Positions 9,313 to 17,878 are shown, counted from the stretch's first letter. The stretch: DNA of 64,000 bases from Alteribacillus sp041949975 (GCF_041949975.1 NZ_JBHFQG010000006.1:1-64000), one strand, 5' to 3'. A program made the numbers and translations. Notes: generated from the sequence alone by a model not told the origin.

Positions 9313-10257
9313 TTGACAAAAGACTGGCTTACACACCCCTGGCTTGAAAAATTCTTACCTGACCATTTACGTCCGGTAGATGATCATATTTTCTCAGATG
9401 CACACGGCTTAGATCTTGTTCACGATACAGAAGCAGCGCTGGACCGGTTGATTCAGCACGGCAAGCAAGTAAAAACAGCACAAACATTCAAAAAAAACGG
9501 AAAGACATTTCATTTTCGCTTAAAAATAAATCAAAAGCGAATGAAATTACTAAGCTATGAAACACCTAAATCAGAGGCTGCGATTAAGAAGAGAATTATT
9601 ATAGAATACATTCGCAAAGCCCACCTTCCCAAAAGTCGTCAAAACCGCTTTAAGGAAGCTACAGTGCAATATATTAAAAACGGACAAACGTTTGTACGCA
9701 GTATTCAAAAATCTAATTTTTTTCAGGGGATATTTTATAAATGTGAACTGCTTGATGAAGTGCTGCTCGGAGGGTTAATGGAAAAATCGACATCAAATCA
9801 TCAAACTGCACATTCTTTTTCCTCTGCTCCAAAAGAAGATAAAGAATTTATTCAATCATCTGAAGAACCTTTTTCTTTTATTAAAGAGCTTGAAAGTTTT
9901 TTAGAGCCCCAATACAAAATCCTGGGAAATTTATTAGAAAATCGACTAAAGAGGCTAATTGAAGAAATCGAACGAACAGGGAAAATATATGAGCTACTTG
10001 AAATCGAAGAGAAATATACTATTAAACGGCTTCTGCAAAAAGATATTCCTTCATTAATCAAAACATATTTATCACTTTCTTCAGATTATAAAAACGCACG
10101 AACAGAACAACTATATGAAACACTAACAAAAATGGAAATCAACATCCGTGCGATGAGAGAAAAGGCAGAATACACAAAAGTAGAAAAAATGGAACAGCTT
10201 TTGAAATTATATGAAAAACGATACCCAGCAGCCAAAAATAAAAATATGTTTGATTAG
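9313..10257 (+). CDS. Unknown protein paired with the TelA-family gene
   Basis: I do not recognise this 314-residue protein. It has no signal peptide or membrane segment. The N-terminus has conserved-looking WLTHPWLEKFLPDHLRPVD. The middle is basic (KNGKTFHFRLKINQKRMKLL). The C-terminal 120 residues are predicted long helices rich in Glu and Lys. The TTG at 9313 is preferred because AAGGTGG is 6 bases before it, while the GTG at 9304 lies inside that ribosome site. It follows the TelA gene by 44 bp, so the two are probably co-expressed and may work together. Confidence 0.7.
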   Translation: MTKDWLTHPWLEKFLPDHLRPVDDHIFSDAHGLDLVHDTEAALDRLIQHGKQVKTAQTFKKNGKTFHFRLKINQKRMKLLSYETPKSEAAIKKRIIIEYIRKAHLPKSRQNRFKEATVQYIKNGQTFVRSIQKSNFFQGIFYKCELLDEVLLGGLMEKSTSNHQTAHSFSSAPKEDKEFIQSSEEPFSFIKELESFLEPQYKILGNLLENRLKRLIEEIERTGKIYELLEIEEKYTIKRLLQKDIPSLIKTYLSLSSDYKNARTEQLYETLTKMEINIRAMREKAEYTKVEKMEQLLKLYEKRYPAAKNKNMFD

Positions 10258-10362
10258 AATTTTTTTAAAGCAAAACTTTTTTTAAATATTACTAGTAAAA
10301 TGGGCAGTATTGCATCGTTTTTCTCTACATTATAGTAAACCCTTACAAGGAGGCTTGATATT

Positions 10363-11301
10363 GTGAAGTGGAAAGAACCAGAACTATTAACTGATAATAT
10401 TTGGATGTCAGATGGATTTGATCTTCATTTACCTAACCGGACCGGCACTTATATTATTAACGAAGAAAACTTAACATTAATTGACACAGGCCCGAGCCTT
10501 TCTATACCACGAATCAAAAAAAGCCTTGACTATTTAAAGAGAAGTCTGCATGACGTTACATATATTATTGTTACGCATGTGCATCTCGATCACGCTGGAG
10601 GTGTAGGCCTGTTATTAAAAGATTGTCCAAATGCTAAAGTCGTCGTACACCCTCGCGGCGCCAGACACTTAATGGAACCTTCCCGTCTTGTAAAAGGGGC
10701 TCGTGCTGTTTATGGAGACCAATTTGACTCTTTATTTGATCCAGTTGTTCCTATAGAGGAAGAAAAAGTTATTGTAAAAGATCATCAAGAAATTCTATCT
10801 GTATCTTCATACAGAAGACTAACTTTTCTTGACACTCCAGGCCATGCAGCTCATCATTTTAGCATTGTAGATTCTAAGAGTAAGGGGATATTTACCGGAG
10901 ATACTATAGGAATTCAGTATACGGATGCAAAAGAGTTTCAAAAAGAAATATATTTACCTTCCACCTCACCTAATCAATTTGATCCTGCTAAAATGGAAGC
11001 ATCTCTTGCACTCATTCGTTCTTACAAACCTTCCTATATATTTTTTGGGCATTACGGCCCTTCTCAAAATTTCGATGAAATTGAAAAGCAGATAACATTT
11101 TGGCTGCCGCAATTTGTGCAAAAAGGCAAATTGCTGAAAGAGGAAGGTTTAGCGATTGGGTCTTTAGCTGATCAGTTAGTCCAAGAAGTTTTAAGCCACT
11201 ATTCTTTGCAGCATCTGGATGAGAATCACCCATTTATCACTATTATCAAAATAGATGCAGCTGTTTCAGCTATGGGCATTTTTGATTATCTTTCCAAATG
11301 A
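10363..11301 (+). CDS. MBL-fold metallo-hydrolase
   Basis: A 312-residue metallo-beta-lactamase-fold enzyme. The metal-binding HVHLDHAGG lies at about residues 72-80, a second ligand group at TPGHAAHHFS (about 159-168), the bridging aspartate in FTGDTIG (about 178-184) and the last histidine in FFGHYGPS (about 227-234). This layout resembles the glyoxalase II-like and YqjP-like group. The substrate cannot be told from sequence. The GTG start follows AAGGAGG by 10 bases. It lies 105 bp after the TelA operon and ends at a strong terminator. Confidence 0.85.
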   Translation: MKWKEPELLTDNIWMSDGFDLHLPNRTGTYIINEENLTLIDTGPSLSIPRIKKSLDYLKRSLHDVTYIIVTHVHLDHAGGVGLLLKDCPNAKVVVHPRGARHLMEPSRLVKGARAVYGDQFDSLFDPVVPIEEEKVIVKDHQEILSVSSYRRLTFLDTPGHAAHHFSIVDSKSKGIFTGDTIGIQYTDAKEFQKEIYLPSTSPNQFDPAKMEASLALIRSYKPSYIFFGHYGPSQNFDEIEKQITFWLPQFVQKGKLLKEEGLAIGSLADQLVQEVLSHYSLQHLDENHPFITIIKIDAAVSAMGIFDYLSK

Positions 11302-11309
11302 CTTATAAT

Positions 11310-11338
11310 GGTCTTCTTGCCGGAAGACCCTTTTTTTT
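11310..11338 (+). terminator. Terminator of the MBL hydrolase gene
   Basis: GGTCTTC pairs with GAAGACC and is followed by eight Ts, starting 9 bases after the stop. This is a strong Rho-independent terminator. Confidence 0.85.
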
Positions 11339-11340
11339 CG

Positions 11341-11575
11341 TATAATGAAGTGAACCTGTCTGCACATATAATCGTTTGTATATTTGCTATGCAGGTAGTA
11401 ATAAACGATACTTTTAAATCAGCACATAATAGTGTATGATTCGACACTCTTATTTTGAATCAATTGTCACAGTTCTTATACAGTGTGTAATAACTTCGGT
11501 CTTTCCCATCTACCTTAGCGGCTGATGGAAAATGTGCACCGAGAGAAATAAACTAAATTTAAAGCGAGGGTTTCC
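11341..11575 (+). other. Structured intergenic leader before the DUF2777-like gene
   Basis: This 235-bp gap has no convincing gene but several inverted repeats. ACCTG (11354) and CAGGT (11392) enclose ATCGTTT and AAACGAT, and AGTGT...ACACT lies near 11430. A compact fold at 11494-11545 pairs CTTCGGT with ACCGAGAG and CCATC with GATGG. The last could be a 5' leader structure. I cannot match it to a named riboswitch class. Confidence 0.35.
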
Positions 11576-12574
11576 ATGAATCGAAATGAAGCTACTAAAT
11601 ATAAAGGCAGCACCGTACTCGTTGATAAAGGAATAGAAGGTGTTTTTTATGGCCGTTTAGAGGAAGTATTTACTCCTCCCAAAAAAACCTGGTCTGGAAA
11701 AGTGTTCATCCTGGGACTGGCTAAAGCTCCTGAACTCGAGGCAGCTGATACGATAGATGAAAAAAAGAATGTTTACGTCACTGTTCCTGGTTCAAAAATC
11801 CATTTGCCTGATATGGAATGGAACTTATCTTTTAATGAATCGGTTGTGCAGGCTATTCAATCCACCATTAATGAATTGTTCCATACTTCAAACCAACAAT
11901 TGCAAGCTGCTGAAAAATGGCAAGAAATCGGCTTAATTTATGGAGATATTTCTTTTCCGTCTCCACCAATAAATAAGAAAGAAAATCAAAAAGATGACGA
12001 CCCATATGTATATTATCAAATTCAAGAAAAAGATGGGTCCCTATACCTTACAGAATCCGTAAATGGAGATAAACTGGATTTAGACGGATGCCCATTTGAG
12101 CTTGAAATTCAAAAGGCTGGCAGTACATGGATTCCAGTAACCTATAAGCAATATTACACTTTTCAAGATAATAAAGGAAAAGAGCACCGAGCCAAAAAAG
12201 ACAATTGGGTGCGAATCCATAAAGAACAATTTCAGCCATTTACTATCCTATTAAATGAATTAGAACACCCTGCCCGCAAAAGTCTCTTAAACAGAATCCG
12301 CTCTTTTGGATTTAATCAAAATAATTTAGTGGACTGCCACAATCGTTTACTATATGAACTTTTGCAATCTGAAGGCACTTCTTCTTTCAAAGGAGTAAAT
12401 TTCCTTACTTTTCGAAAGCCAGGTAAAACTTTGCTTATTCAGCACCATTACGAACGAACATTACACACCGATTCTCCTGATTATGTGTTCGACCGATTTG
12501 AATGCACTACTGACAATGGAGAAAGAAGTATATCAACATATACTAATGCCTACAGCAAAGACCATGAATCATAA
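11576..12574 (+). CDS. DUF2777-like protein, function unknown
   Basis: A 332-residue soluble protein opening MNRNEATKYKGSTVLVDKG, followed by FYGRLEEVFTPPKKTWSG. From memory this resembles the start of the Bacillus DUF2777 family, but I cannot confirm it. The first half looks like small beta domains with a YEG-type strand pattern. The second half has a basic RKSLLNRIRSFGFNQNN. No signal peptide or membrane segment is seen. It appears monocistronic, preceded by GCGAGGG and followed by a bidirectional terminator. Confidence 0.65.
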   Translation: MNRNEATKYKGSTVLVDKGIEGVFYGRLEEVFTPPKKTWSGKVFILGLAKAPELEAADTIDEKKNVYVTVPGSKIHLPDMEWNLSFNESVVQAIQSTINELFHTSNQQLQAAEKWQEIGLIYGDISFPSPPINKKENQKDDDPYVYYQIQEKDGSLYLTESVNGDKLDLDGCPFELEIQKAGSTWIPVTYKQYYTFQDNKGKEHRAKKDNWVRIHKEQFQPFTILLNELEHPARKSLLNRIRSFGFNQNNLVDCHNRLLYELLQSEGTSSFKGVNFLTFRKPGKTLLIQHHYERTLHTDSPDYVFDRFECTTDNGERSISTYTNAYSKDHES

Positions 12575-12577
12575 ATG

Positions 12578-12618
12578 AAAAAAACTGCAGGGACGTTATA
12601 CATGCCCTGCAGTTTTTA
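12578..12618. terminator. Bidirectional terminator between convergent genes
   Basis: AAAAACTGCAGGG pairs with CCCTGCAGTTTTT over 13 bp, flanked by A and T runs. It serves both the DUF2777-like gene (plus) and the ydbT-like gene (minus), and overlaps the latter's stop codon. Confidence 0.85.
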
Positions 12619-14046
12619 TATGCTGTATTTTCTACGATACCATTCAAATATATTATGATTCTCGTCTGTTTCAATATCTTTTAAATGAAAAGTTCGTCCG
12701 CCATTGGATGTTAAAATATCTGCAGACAAAGTGTAAAGCTTTCTTTTTTGCTGAAATATAGATTGTTGAAAAGTGATGGATTGAATCTGTTGTCTCGGAA
12801 GTATATTACATGATAAATTAAAAGTTCTGGTTTGAACGATACAGTACTCTTTCTCAAGCTTAATTCCGCTGTCTTTATATCTTTGCCAGCCGAGGCAAGA
12901 AAAGAAAAATGGAATCACCATAAAAATCCATCCATTTGGAATAAAATAAAGAACCGGAATAGCGACCAGCCACCAAATAATGGAGGTGCGGATAATATAA
13001 CGAAAAGCTGCCCTTTTAGGCAAAAACTCTATACTATCCGGCAATTGCGCTTGAGGCAGAATGTCCTTCATTAAAGTATGTATTTCTTCTTTGTTTCCAA
13101 GCGGCAAAAGTAAAGTAGAAAGCTGTTCCTCATTTGAACCTCCTCCAGCACTGTCAATATATATACTCCATAAACCAAGCCATTGCCTTAGGGGGTTGCA
13201 AACATAGCGAACGCTTGTAATCCTGTCTATTTGCAGAGTCAGCTTCCTTTTTTCCAAAAGACCTCTTGATATAGTTAATTCCTTATCATTTTTATATATT
13301 TTAAACATACCATATTGAATAATTGTGATTAAAATAGAAACTACCCAGGCAACTAACGCTGCTAATAATAAAAGAACTGTCAAAAACAAAGCACCCATAG
13401 AAATCAGTATGCCGAAAGAATCTTCATAAAACCCAGCGGGAAGAAACTGGTCTATTTGGGAAATTAAAGCTGCTGCTGCTGAAAAAACAAGTCCTACCTT
13501 TCCTGAAGTTAATCCAGTAAGAATAATAGATTTTAAAGGTACATCATAGTGAATACTTTTATCCTTGCTGGACGGCCCTTGTGGTCCTTCGTCCAATTGA
13601 CTTGATGTCTGGTCGCTTCTAAGCTGTTTCCTTATATTCTCTGCCTCTTCTTGCTTCACAGCAGCTAATTCTACCTCAGGCTCCAGCCCGCCTCCTGCTG
13701 TTTCAATCTTCACTTTCTCTACACTCCACAGCCTGTAAAATAAACCCGAAGTTATATCTACAGACTGGACTCTGTTTCTTCTAATGTAGCGGTTTTTTTT
13801 TATGAAAATCCCTTGTTTTATCTGCAGTTCATTTTCATCCAATTGATATCGGAAAGAAAACCAGTAAAAAACACTATAAAATAAAATAACAGCCATCAGT
13901 ATAGGAAAAAGATACTGTGTAAATTGAGATCCCTGCCCTGTACCACCAGCAAATAAAGTTAATAATAAAGGAATAAGGAAATCTTTAACTTTTGAAGCAA
14001 ACATAAATAATATGGAGGCGGCATGTAATTTGTGCCAATTATTCAT
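12616..14046 (-). CDS. ydbT: PH-domain (bPH2) membrane protein, YdbT-like
   Basis: A 476-residue membrane protein with bPH2-type domains after membrane segments. Repeated cores such as RNRVQSVDITSGLFYRLW (about 94-111), IDRITSVRYVCNPLRQWLGL (about 276-295) and RQQIQSITFQQSIFQ (about 420-434) mark three modules. Membrane segments are near 12-28, 41-62, 180-200, 215-245 and 355-385. B. subtilis YdbT has the same architecture and pairs with YdbS. Genetic work links the pair to resistance to some antimicrobial peptides. The start overlaps the ydbS stop by 8 bases. Confidence 0.8.
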   Translation of the reverse strand: MNNWHKLHAASILFMFASKVKDFLIPLLLTLFAGGTGQGSQFTQYLFPILMAVILFYSVFYWFSFRYQLDENELQIKQGIFIKKNRYIRRNRVQSVDITSGLFYRLWSVEKVKIETAGGGLEPEVELAAVKQEEAENIRKQLRSDQTSSQLDEGPQGPSSKDKSIHYDVPLKSIILTGLTSGKVGLVFSAAAALISQIDQFLPAGFYEDSFGILISMGALFLTVLLLLAALVAWVVSILITIIQYGMFKIYKNDKELTISRGLLEKRKLTLQIDRITSVRYVCNPLRQWLGLWSIYIDSAGGGSNEEQLSTLLLPLGNKEEIHTLMKDILPQAQLPDSIEFLPKRAAFRYIIRTSIIWWLVAIPVLYFIPNGWIFMVIPFFFSCLGWQRYKDSGIKLEKEYCIVQTRTFNLSCNILPRQQIQSITFQQSIFQQKRKLYTLSADILTSNGGRTFHLKDIETDENHNIFEWYRRKYSI

Positions 14047-14518
14047 CGTCTTCCTCCGTTCCTGCTAAATATGCAATTTGATCTCGCAGCCTGCTGCCAA
14101 CTTGTTCTGACAGAGCAGGAATTTCATGGACACCAGCAGCCGTAGATATGGTAACCGTTGTGAGCCCATACCTTTTATATATAGGACCTTGTTCTGTGTC
14201 TACATGCTGTACCCGTGTCATTGGAATCAATGTGTGACGAGCAATGAAAACCCCGCGGAGGAGTTCAATTTCTTTCCCATATACTTCGTAGCGCCACATA
14301 TTCCACCTTATTTTTGGCAAAATAACTATTTGCCACAGACCGTAGACTGCAACACTAATACCGCTTACCCAAACATAAAACAACGGCAATTGAAACCTGT
14401 AGTAGATAAAAAAAAGAATCAGCGGAACCATACTAAAAATGGCTGTCGCAATTACTCCTTTTATCCGCCATACAGATAAAGCTTTTTTTGAAATTCTAAA
14501 TGTTGGTTTACCCCGCAC
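14039..14518 (-). CDS. ydbS: PH-domain (bPH2) membrane protein, YdbS-like
   Basis: A 159-residue protein with two membrane segments (about 20-40 and 45-65) followed by one bPH2 domain. The core TLIPMTRVQHVDTEQGPIYK (about 96-115) ends in a typical TAAGVHEIPAL. It is translated from GTG and overlaps ydbT, which strongly suggests a two-protein membrane complex. The 70-residue gene at 14537 runs in the opposite direction of order, upstream on the same strand, and may belong to the same transcript. Confidence 0.8.
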   Translation of the reverse strand: MRGKPTFRISKKALSVWRIKGVIATAIFSMVPLILFFIYYRFQLPLFYVWVSGISVAVYGLWQIVILPKIRWNMWRYEVYGKEIELLRGVFIARHTLIPMTRVQHVDTEQGPIYKRYGLTTVTISTAAGVHEIPALSEQVGSRLRDQIAYLAGTEEDDE

Positions 14519-14536
14519 TTTATTCTTCCTCTCTTT

Positions 14537-14749
14537 TTAAGCATCATTACCCGATATATAAATAATAGAGACGCCTTCTTCTTTGAGCACACGCAGCACT
14601 TCTTTATTTAAAGTTTCGTCACGCAGCAGTCCTAATGATTCAACAATCTCTAATTCAGCCAATTCACCTGATTCCGCTTCCTCTATTAATTCAAGGATTT
14701 CTTCCATTTCTTTTACTTTCAAAACACTTTTTAATTCATCTTTTGTCAT
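14537..14749 (-). CDS. 70-residue protein of unknown function, sigma-1.1-like pattern
   Basis: A small acidic helical protein starting MTKDELKSVLKVKEMEEI. The ATG at 14749 follows AAGGAGG by 9-10 bases, and an ATG 4 bases earlier is out of frame with an early stop. The end NKEVLRVLKEEGVSIIYISG resembles the C-terminal helix and strand of sigma-70 region 1.1, as in B. subtilis SigA. That likeness is by eye only. It lies 18 bp before ydbS and has its own upstream terminator, so it is probably the first gene of this operon. Confidence 0.7.
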   Translation of the reverse strand: MTKDELKSVLKVKEMEEILELIEEAESGELAELEIVESLGLLRDETLNKEVLRVLKEEGVSIIYISGNDA

Positions 14750-14834
14750 TCATAACTGCCTCCTTCATTTTTTTGATTTTTCACCAAGTCACCAATTGTG
14801 AAAAGCCCTTCCATAAACTGATACCTTCTGTCGT

Positions 14835-14872
14835 TAATAAAAGACCGCCTCATTAATTTTTCGGAGACGGTC
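14835..14872 (-). terminator. Terminator of the CvfC-like gene
   Basis: On the minus strand GACCGTCTC pairs with GAGGCGGTC (one G-U pair) and is followed by TTTTATT. It lies about 120 bp after the stop of the gene at 14990. Confidence 0.65.
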
Positions 14873-14989
14873 CCTTTGTGACACTGTTAGAAATATAATT
14901 AAAACTATTGGCTTCAACATACAGGGTTTCACTTCCGCAAAACGTGGAGTAAAGGACATATCCTTCACACAAATTGATAAAATCATTTT

Positions 14990-16132
14990 TTACTGATTCT
15001 TTCTTCCTTCAGCCATTTTTTCTGTCATTTGTTTCCAAACTGAGCCTTTAGCTTCTTCTCCTCCTTTAATTCTTTCAAGAGCCATTTTAGCTTGCAGAGC
15101 TACTTCAAATTCAGGGTCGTTTACAGCTTCTTGCAGTGCTTCTACTGCTGTTTCATCTCCTACTTCATATAAAAACATAGCAGCTCTCCAGCGTACAAGC
15201 TTATTTTTATCTTTCAAAGCATCAATCATAGCAGGAATAGCAGCTGGATCTCCAATATCAGAGAAACAGTCGCCTGCTGTTCTTCTTACGGTAACAGATT
15301 TATCCTGCATGGCTTGGCGAAGGAGCGGTAATACAATTGGTTTTTCGATCATACTAAGATAGACGACAGCTAGTCTTCGAACAGATGGCTTTTCATCCTG
15401 CAAAGCTTTTTCCAGGACTGGCAGGTCTTCTTCAGTTGGATCCATTTGTTCCAACATTGCGTAACGATTTTTCCAATCCGGATCATCGAGCATCTCTTCC
15501 GTAACTTTAATGTACCGGCTCGCATTTTTTTGAGCTTGCTCTTCTCCAGATTGGGCCAATTTTACGAGACGGTCAAGTCTTTCTTTAGGGTATGCTGCAG
15601 CAATTTCCTCAGCCACATCCTGGCCAATTGCTTCTAAATCACTACCATACCGTACTCCATGGTCTTCCCATTTTCGTTCCATTACTAGATTGTCGTTCTC
15701 CGTTTGAGCCGAAAAAGCAGCTTTTTGAAACCTTTCAGGCAATCCCTGTCTTTTTTCTTCATCTGCTGTAGTTATTTTCAATTGCATTGGAATACCTTTA
15801 AAGGTTTGGATCTGAATTTGGACTTCACCATACGCTTCTGTTGGCTCACTTGCCTGTTCTGCTTCATCAACATCCTTTTCACCAAAAACGGCGCGTACTT
15901 GAGGAAGAACTACTTTCCAATCAGATTTTGGATGTCTTTCTACAGCCATAAAGTCTGCTACATGATAGACGCCCGTTATTCCTTCAATCTCTAAAATCGG
16001 CCGAATAAAATCAGGAGCTTCCTCTATATTTTTATCTGAATAATTATTGCTTTTCCCCGCTGGCAGCGATTCATCTATAATTAATTTCATCGTATTAGGA
16101 CTTGGTGTTGGTTCTATAGAAACTATTCTCAT
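14990..16132 (-). CDS. ypgR: NifU-N/HEAT-repeat protein (YpgR/CvfC-like)
   Basis: A 380-residue protein with an N-terminal scaffold domain like NifU/Nfu (IEPTPSPNTMKLIID at about 6-20, IEGITGVYHVADFMAVER at about 49-66). After a linker come HEAT-like repeats from about residue 210: LEKALQDEKPSVRRLAVVYL, LRQAMQDKSVTVRRTAGDCF and MIDALKDKNKLVRWRAAMFL. This is the architecture of B. subtilis YpgR and staphylococcal conserved virulence factor C. The role is unclear, perhaps Fe-S related. No Cys pair of a true Nfu C-domain is present. It is divergent from the phosphoesterase gene. Confidence 0.8.
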   Translation of the reverse strand: MRIVSIEPTPSPNTMKLIIDESLPAGKSNNYSDKNIEEAPDFIRPILEIEGITGVYHVADFMAVERHPKSDWKVVLPQVRAVFGEKDVDEAEQASEPTEAYGEVQIQIQTFKGIPMQLKITTADEEKRQGLPERFQKAAFSAQTENDNLVMERKWEDHGVRYGSDLEAIGQDVAEEIAAAYPKERLDRLVKLAQSGEEQAQKNASRYIKVTEEMLDDPDWKNRYAMLEQMDPTEEDLPVLEKALQDEKPSVRRLAVVYLSMIEKPIVLPLLRQAMQDKSVTVRRTAGDCFSDIGDPAAIPAMIDALKDKNKLVRWRAAMFLYEVGDETAVEALQEAVNDPEFEVALQAKMALERIKGGEEAKGSVWKQMTEKMAEGRKNQ

Positions 16133-16238
16133 AGCAGTATAGTAAACTCCCTTCTTATTATTTCAAGTAAAAAATTTACCAATCTTATAAAGTAATATTG
16201 ATTGTAACATAACGGTAAGTTCATCTTCCAATTTCATA

Positions 16239-16284
16239 ACCTCTTGCGAAGAGGGTTATTCAAGCTGCTCTTATCCTGTATAAT
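16239..16284 (+). promoter_or_regulatory. Hairpin and possible promoter before the phosphoesterase gene
   Basis: A consensus TATAAT is at 16279-16284, with only a weak -35 (TTATTC at 16256). Just upstream AACCTCTT and AAGAGGGTT form an imperfect palindrome (16239-16258), which may be an operator. Confidence 0.4.
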
Positions 16285-16349
16285 GGAGGAGAATATATAA
16301 TAATTTATTCTATTGTTGAAAATTGTACATAATCAGGGAGGTTATCTTT

Positions 16350-17075
16350 GTGCAAATTGCTCTATTATCAGATATACACGGGAATGCACGTGCTCTAAAA
16401 GCTGTGCTTAATGACCTAAAGGATAAAAAGATTGACCAGCTCTATATTCTAGGCGACTTGTGTTACAGAGGTCCTGAACCCAAAAATGCTTTAGAAACTG
16501 TCCGTTCCTCTCCAGCTAAAGTATTAAAAGGAAATGCAGATGAGTGGGTAGTTCGCGGTGTGTTAAAAAATGAAGTCCCTGATACTGCTCTTGCTTTAAT
16601 GAATCAAGAACGTGACTGGACGGTGGAACGATTATCATCTGAGGATATAAATTATTTGAACCGCCTTCCTGAATCTTTTATTGAAAAATTCAGTGACTCT
16701 GTAACGATGCATGCTTTTCATGCTGCCCCTGACAGCTTATTTGATGTTGTCGCTGCCGATGCACCAGACGAGGAAATAGAAGAAAAACTCACTGCTCAGA
16801 AAGAGACAAACGTCATTGTTTACGGCCATATTCATACACCTTATATTAAAAAAATCGGAGACAAAACTTATATTAATACTGGCAGTGTCGGCCTTCCTTT
16901 TGATGGAGATCCACGTCCATCTTATGTCCTTCTTCAGGTAGAAGATGATACTTTTTCCGCTTCTATCCACCGAGTATCTTATGACCTGCAAAGAGTGTTA
17001 AAGCAATATGATGCCAATGATTATCCAAATAGTGAACAAATGAAGACGGTGATAAAGAAGGCGAAAAAACCATAA
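16350..17075 (+). CDS. Metallophosphoesterase, YfcE/YmdB-like calcineurin fold
   Basis: A 241-residue cytosolic phosphoesterase. Metal ligands are visible in LSDIHGNARAL (about 5-15), GDLCYRGPEP (about 35-44), GNADEW (about 61-66), a histidine near MHAFHAAP (about 119-126) and YGHIHTPY (about 157-164). NTGSVGLPFDGDPRPSYVLL is the usual end of this family. I start it at GTG 16350 because AGGGAGG lies 8 bases before it; an upstream TTG at 16323 lacks a ribosome site. The substrate is not known. It is convergent with the thioredoxin genes. Confidence 0.85.
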   Translation: MQIALLSDIHGNARALKAVLNDLKDKKIDQLYILGDLCYRGPEPKNALETVRSSPAKVLKGNADEWVVRGVLKNEVPDTALALMNQERDWTVERLSSEDINYLNRLPESFIEKFSDSVTMHAFHAAPDSLFDVVAADAPDEEIEEKLTAQKETNVIVYGHIHTPYIKKIGDKTYINTGSVGLPFDGDPRPSYVLLQVEDDTFSASIHRVSYDLQRVLKQYDANDYPNSEQMKTVIKKAKKP

Positions 17076-17087
17076 AACGAAATTGAA

Positions 17088-17112
17088 CCCGGCTGTGTTA
17101 TTCAAAGCCGGG
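17088..17112. terminator. Terminator between phosphoesterase and TlpA-like genes
   Basis: CCCGGCT pairs with AGCCGGG, followed by an AT-rich run on the plus strand. It serves the plus-strand gene and probably the convergent minus-strand one, whose stop is 3 bases away. Confidence 0.65.
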
Positions 17113-17114
17113 CA

Positions 17115-17549
17115 TTATTTTGTACGTATAATCTTATTCATGCCTCTCACAATATCCACAAATGCTGCTTTATCGTTAAACCGATCTACAATGCGCTGGT
17201 TTTCATCGATGATAAAAGTAGTTGGCACTCCCATGCATTGATACCGGTCGTATGTTTTAGTTCCATTATCCACTAGTACAGGGAACGTATAACTTTCTTG
17301 ATTCATCAGTTTTTTCGCGTCATCTACTTTTCCTTCTCGCCCTGATACATTGATCGTTAAAAACTCCAGCTGGTTTTGGTCCAGGTGTTCATAAAATCTT
17401 TGTTTCTGGGCTAAATCCTTTTGTGAGTCCGGGCACCAAGACGCCCAGAACGTAAGCATTAAAGGTTTTCCTTTATACATTGATAACCGAACGGTTTTTT
17501 CGGAAAACATTTCTTTTAACTCGAAAAGAGGAGCGTTCAAAAATACCAT
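17115..17549 (-). CDS. TlpA/ResA-like thioredoxin-fold protein with a single active-site Cys
   Basis: A 144-residue thioredoxin-fold protein: strand LMLTFWASWCPDSQK at about 30-44, the cis-proline loop MGVPTTFIID (about 107-116). The active site is WCPDS, so the usual second cysteine is a serine. That would favour reduction of mixed disulfides or peroxide-type chemistry over dithiol exchange. No signal peptide or anchor is seen, unlike ResA. It follows the second thioredoxin gene by 5 bp, so they form one operon. Confidence 0.8.
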   Translation of the reverse strand: MVFLNAPLFELKEMFSEKTVRLSMYKGKPLMLTFWASWCPDSQKDLAQKQRFYEHLDQNQLEFLTINVSGREGKVDDAKKLMNQESYTFPVLVDNGTKTYDRYQCMGVPTTFIIDENQRIVDRFNDKAAFVDIVRGMNKIIRTK

Positions 17550-17554
17550 CCTTT

Positions 17555-17878
17555 CTATTTATTTATGGAGTCAAATATAGGATGCAGTCGTTGTACTAAT
17601 GAAGGAATAGAGTGAAAGGCATATATTGTTTTTATTGCACTGCCGTTCTGAACGACCTGTAAACATGGAATACTTTTTATTTTTTCAGCTTTTACCAATG
17701 CAGGCATCGTATTTATATTCGCTCTTACAAAAGAAACCTGATCGTATACTCTCTCTATGGAGTTGAGCATTTGCTCAGCTGCTTTACAAGTACCGCAAAG
17801 TGGAGAATAAAGAAACAATACAAAAGATTCACCTGCTGCCTTCATATTAAAAACTTGTTTCTCACTTTTTTCAATCAT
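17555..17878 (-). CDS. Thioredoxin family protein, CGTC active site
   Basis: A 107-residue cytosolic thioredoxin-like protein. The active site CGTC (C28 and C31) lies in YSPLCGTCKAAEQML, and IKSIPCLQVVQNG (about 68-80) holds the cis-proline with an extra cysteine just after it. It resembles B. subtilis YusE/YtpP-type proteins more than TrxA. It is the first gene of the pair with the TlpA-like gene. Confidence 0.8.
   Translation of the reverse strand: MIEKSEKQVFNMKAAGESFVLFLYSPLCGTCKAAEQMLNSIERVYDQVSFVRANINTMPALVKAEKIKSIPCLQVVQNGSAIKTIYAFHSIPSLVQRLHPIFDSINK

Noticed and set aside
14840..14989. Two open minus-strand frames between the CvfC-like gene and the 70-residue gene
   Set aside because: Both run through the terminator hairpin, lack ribosome sites and have no recognisable sequence.
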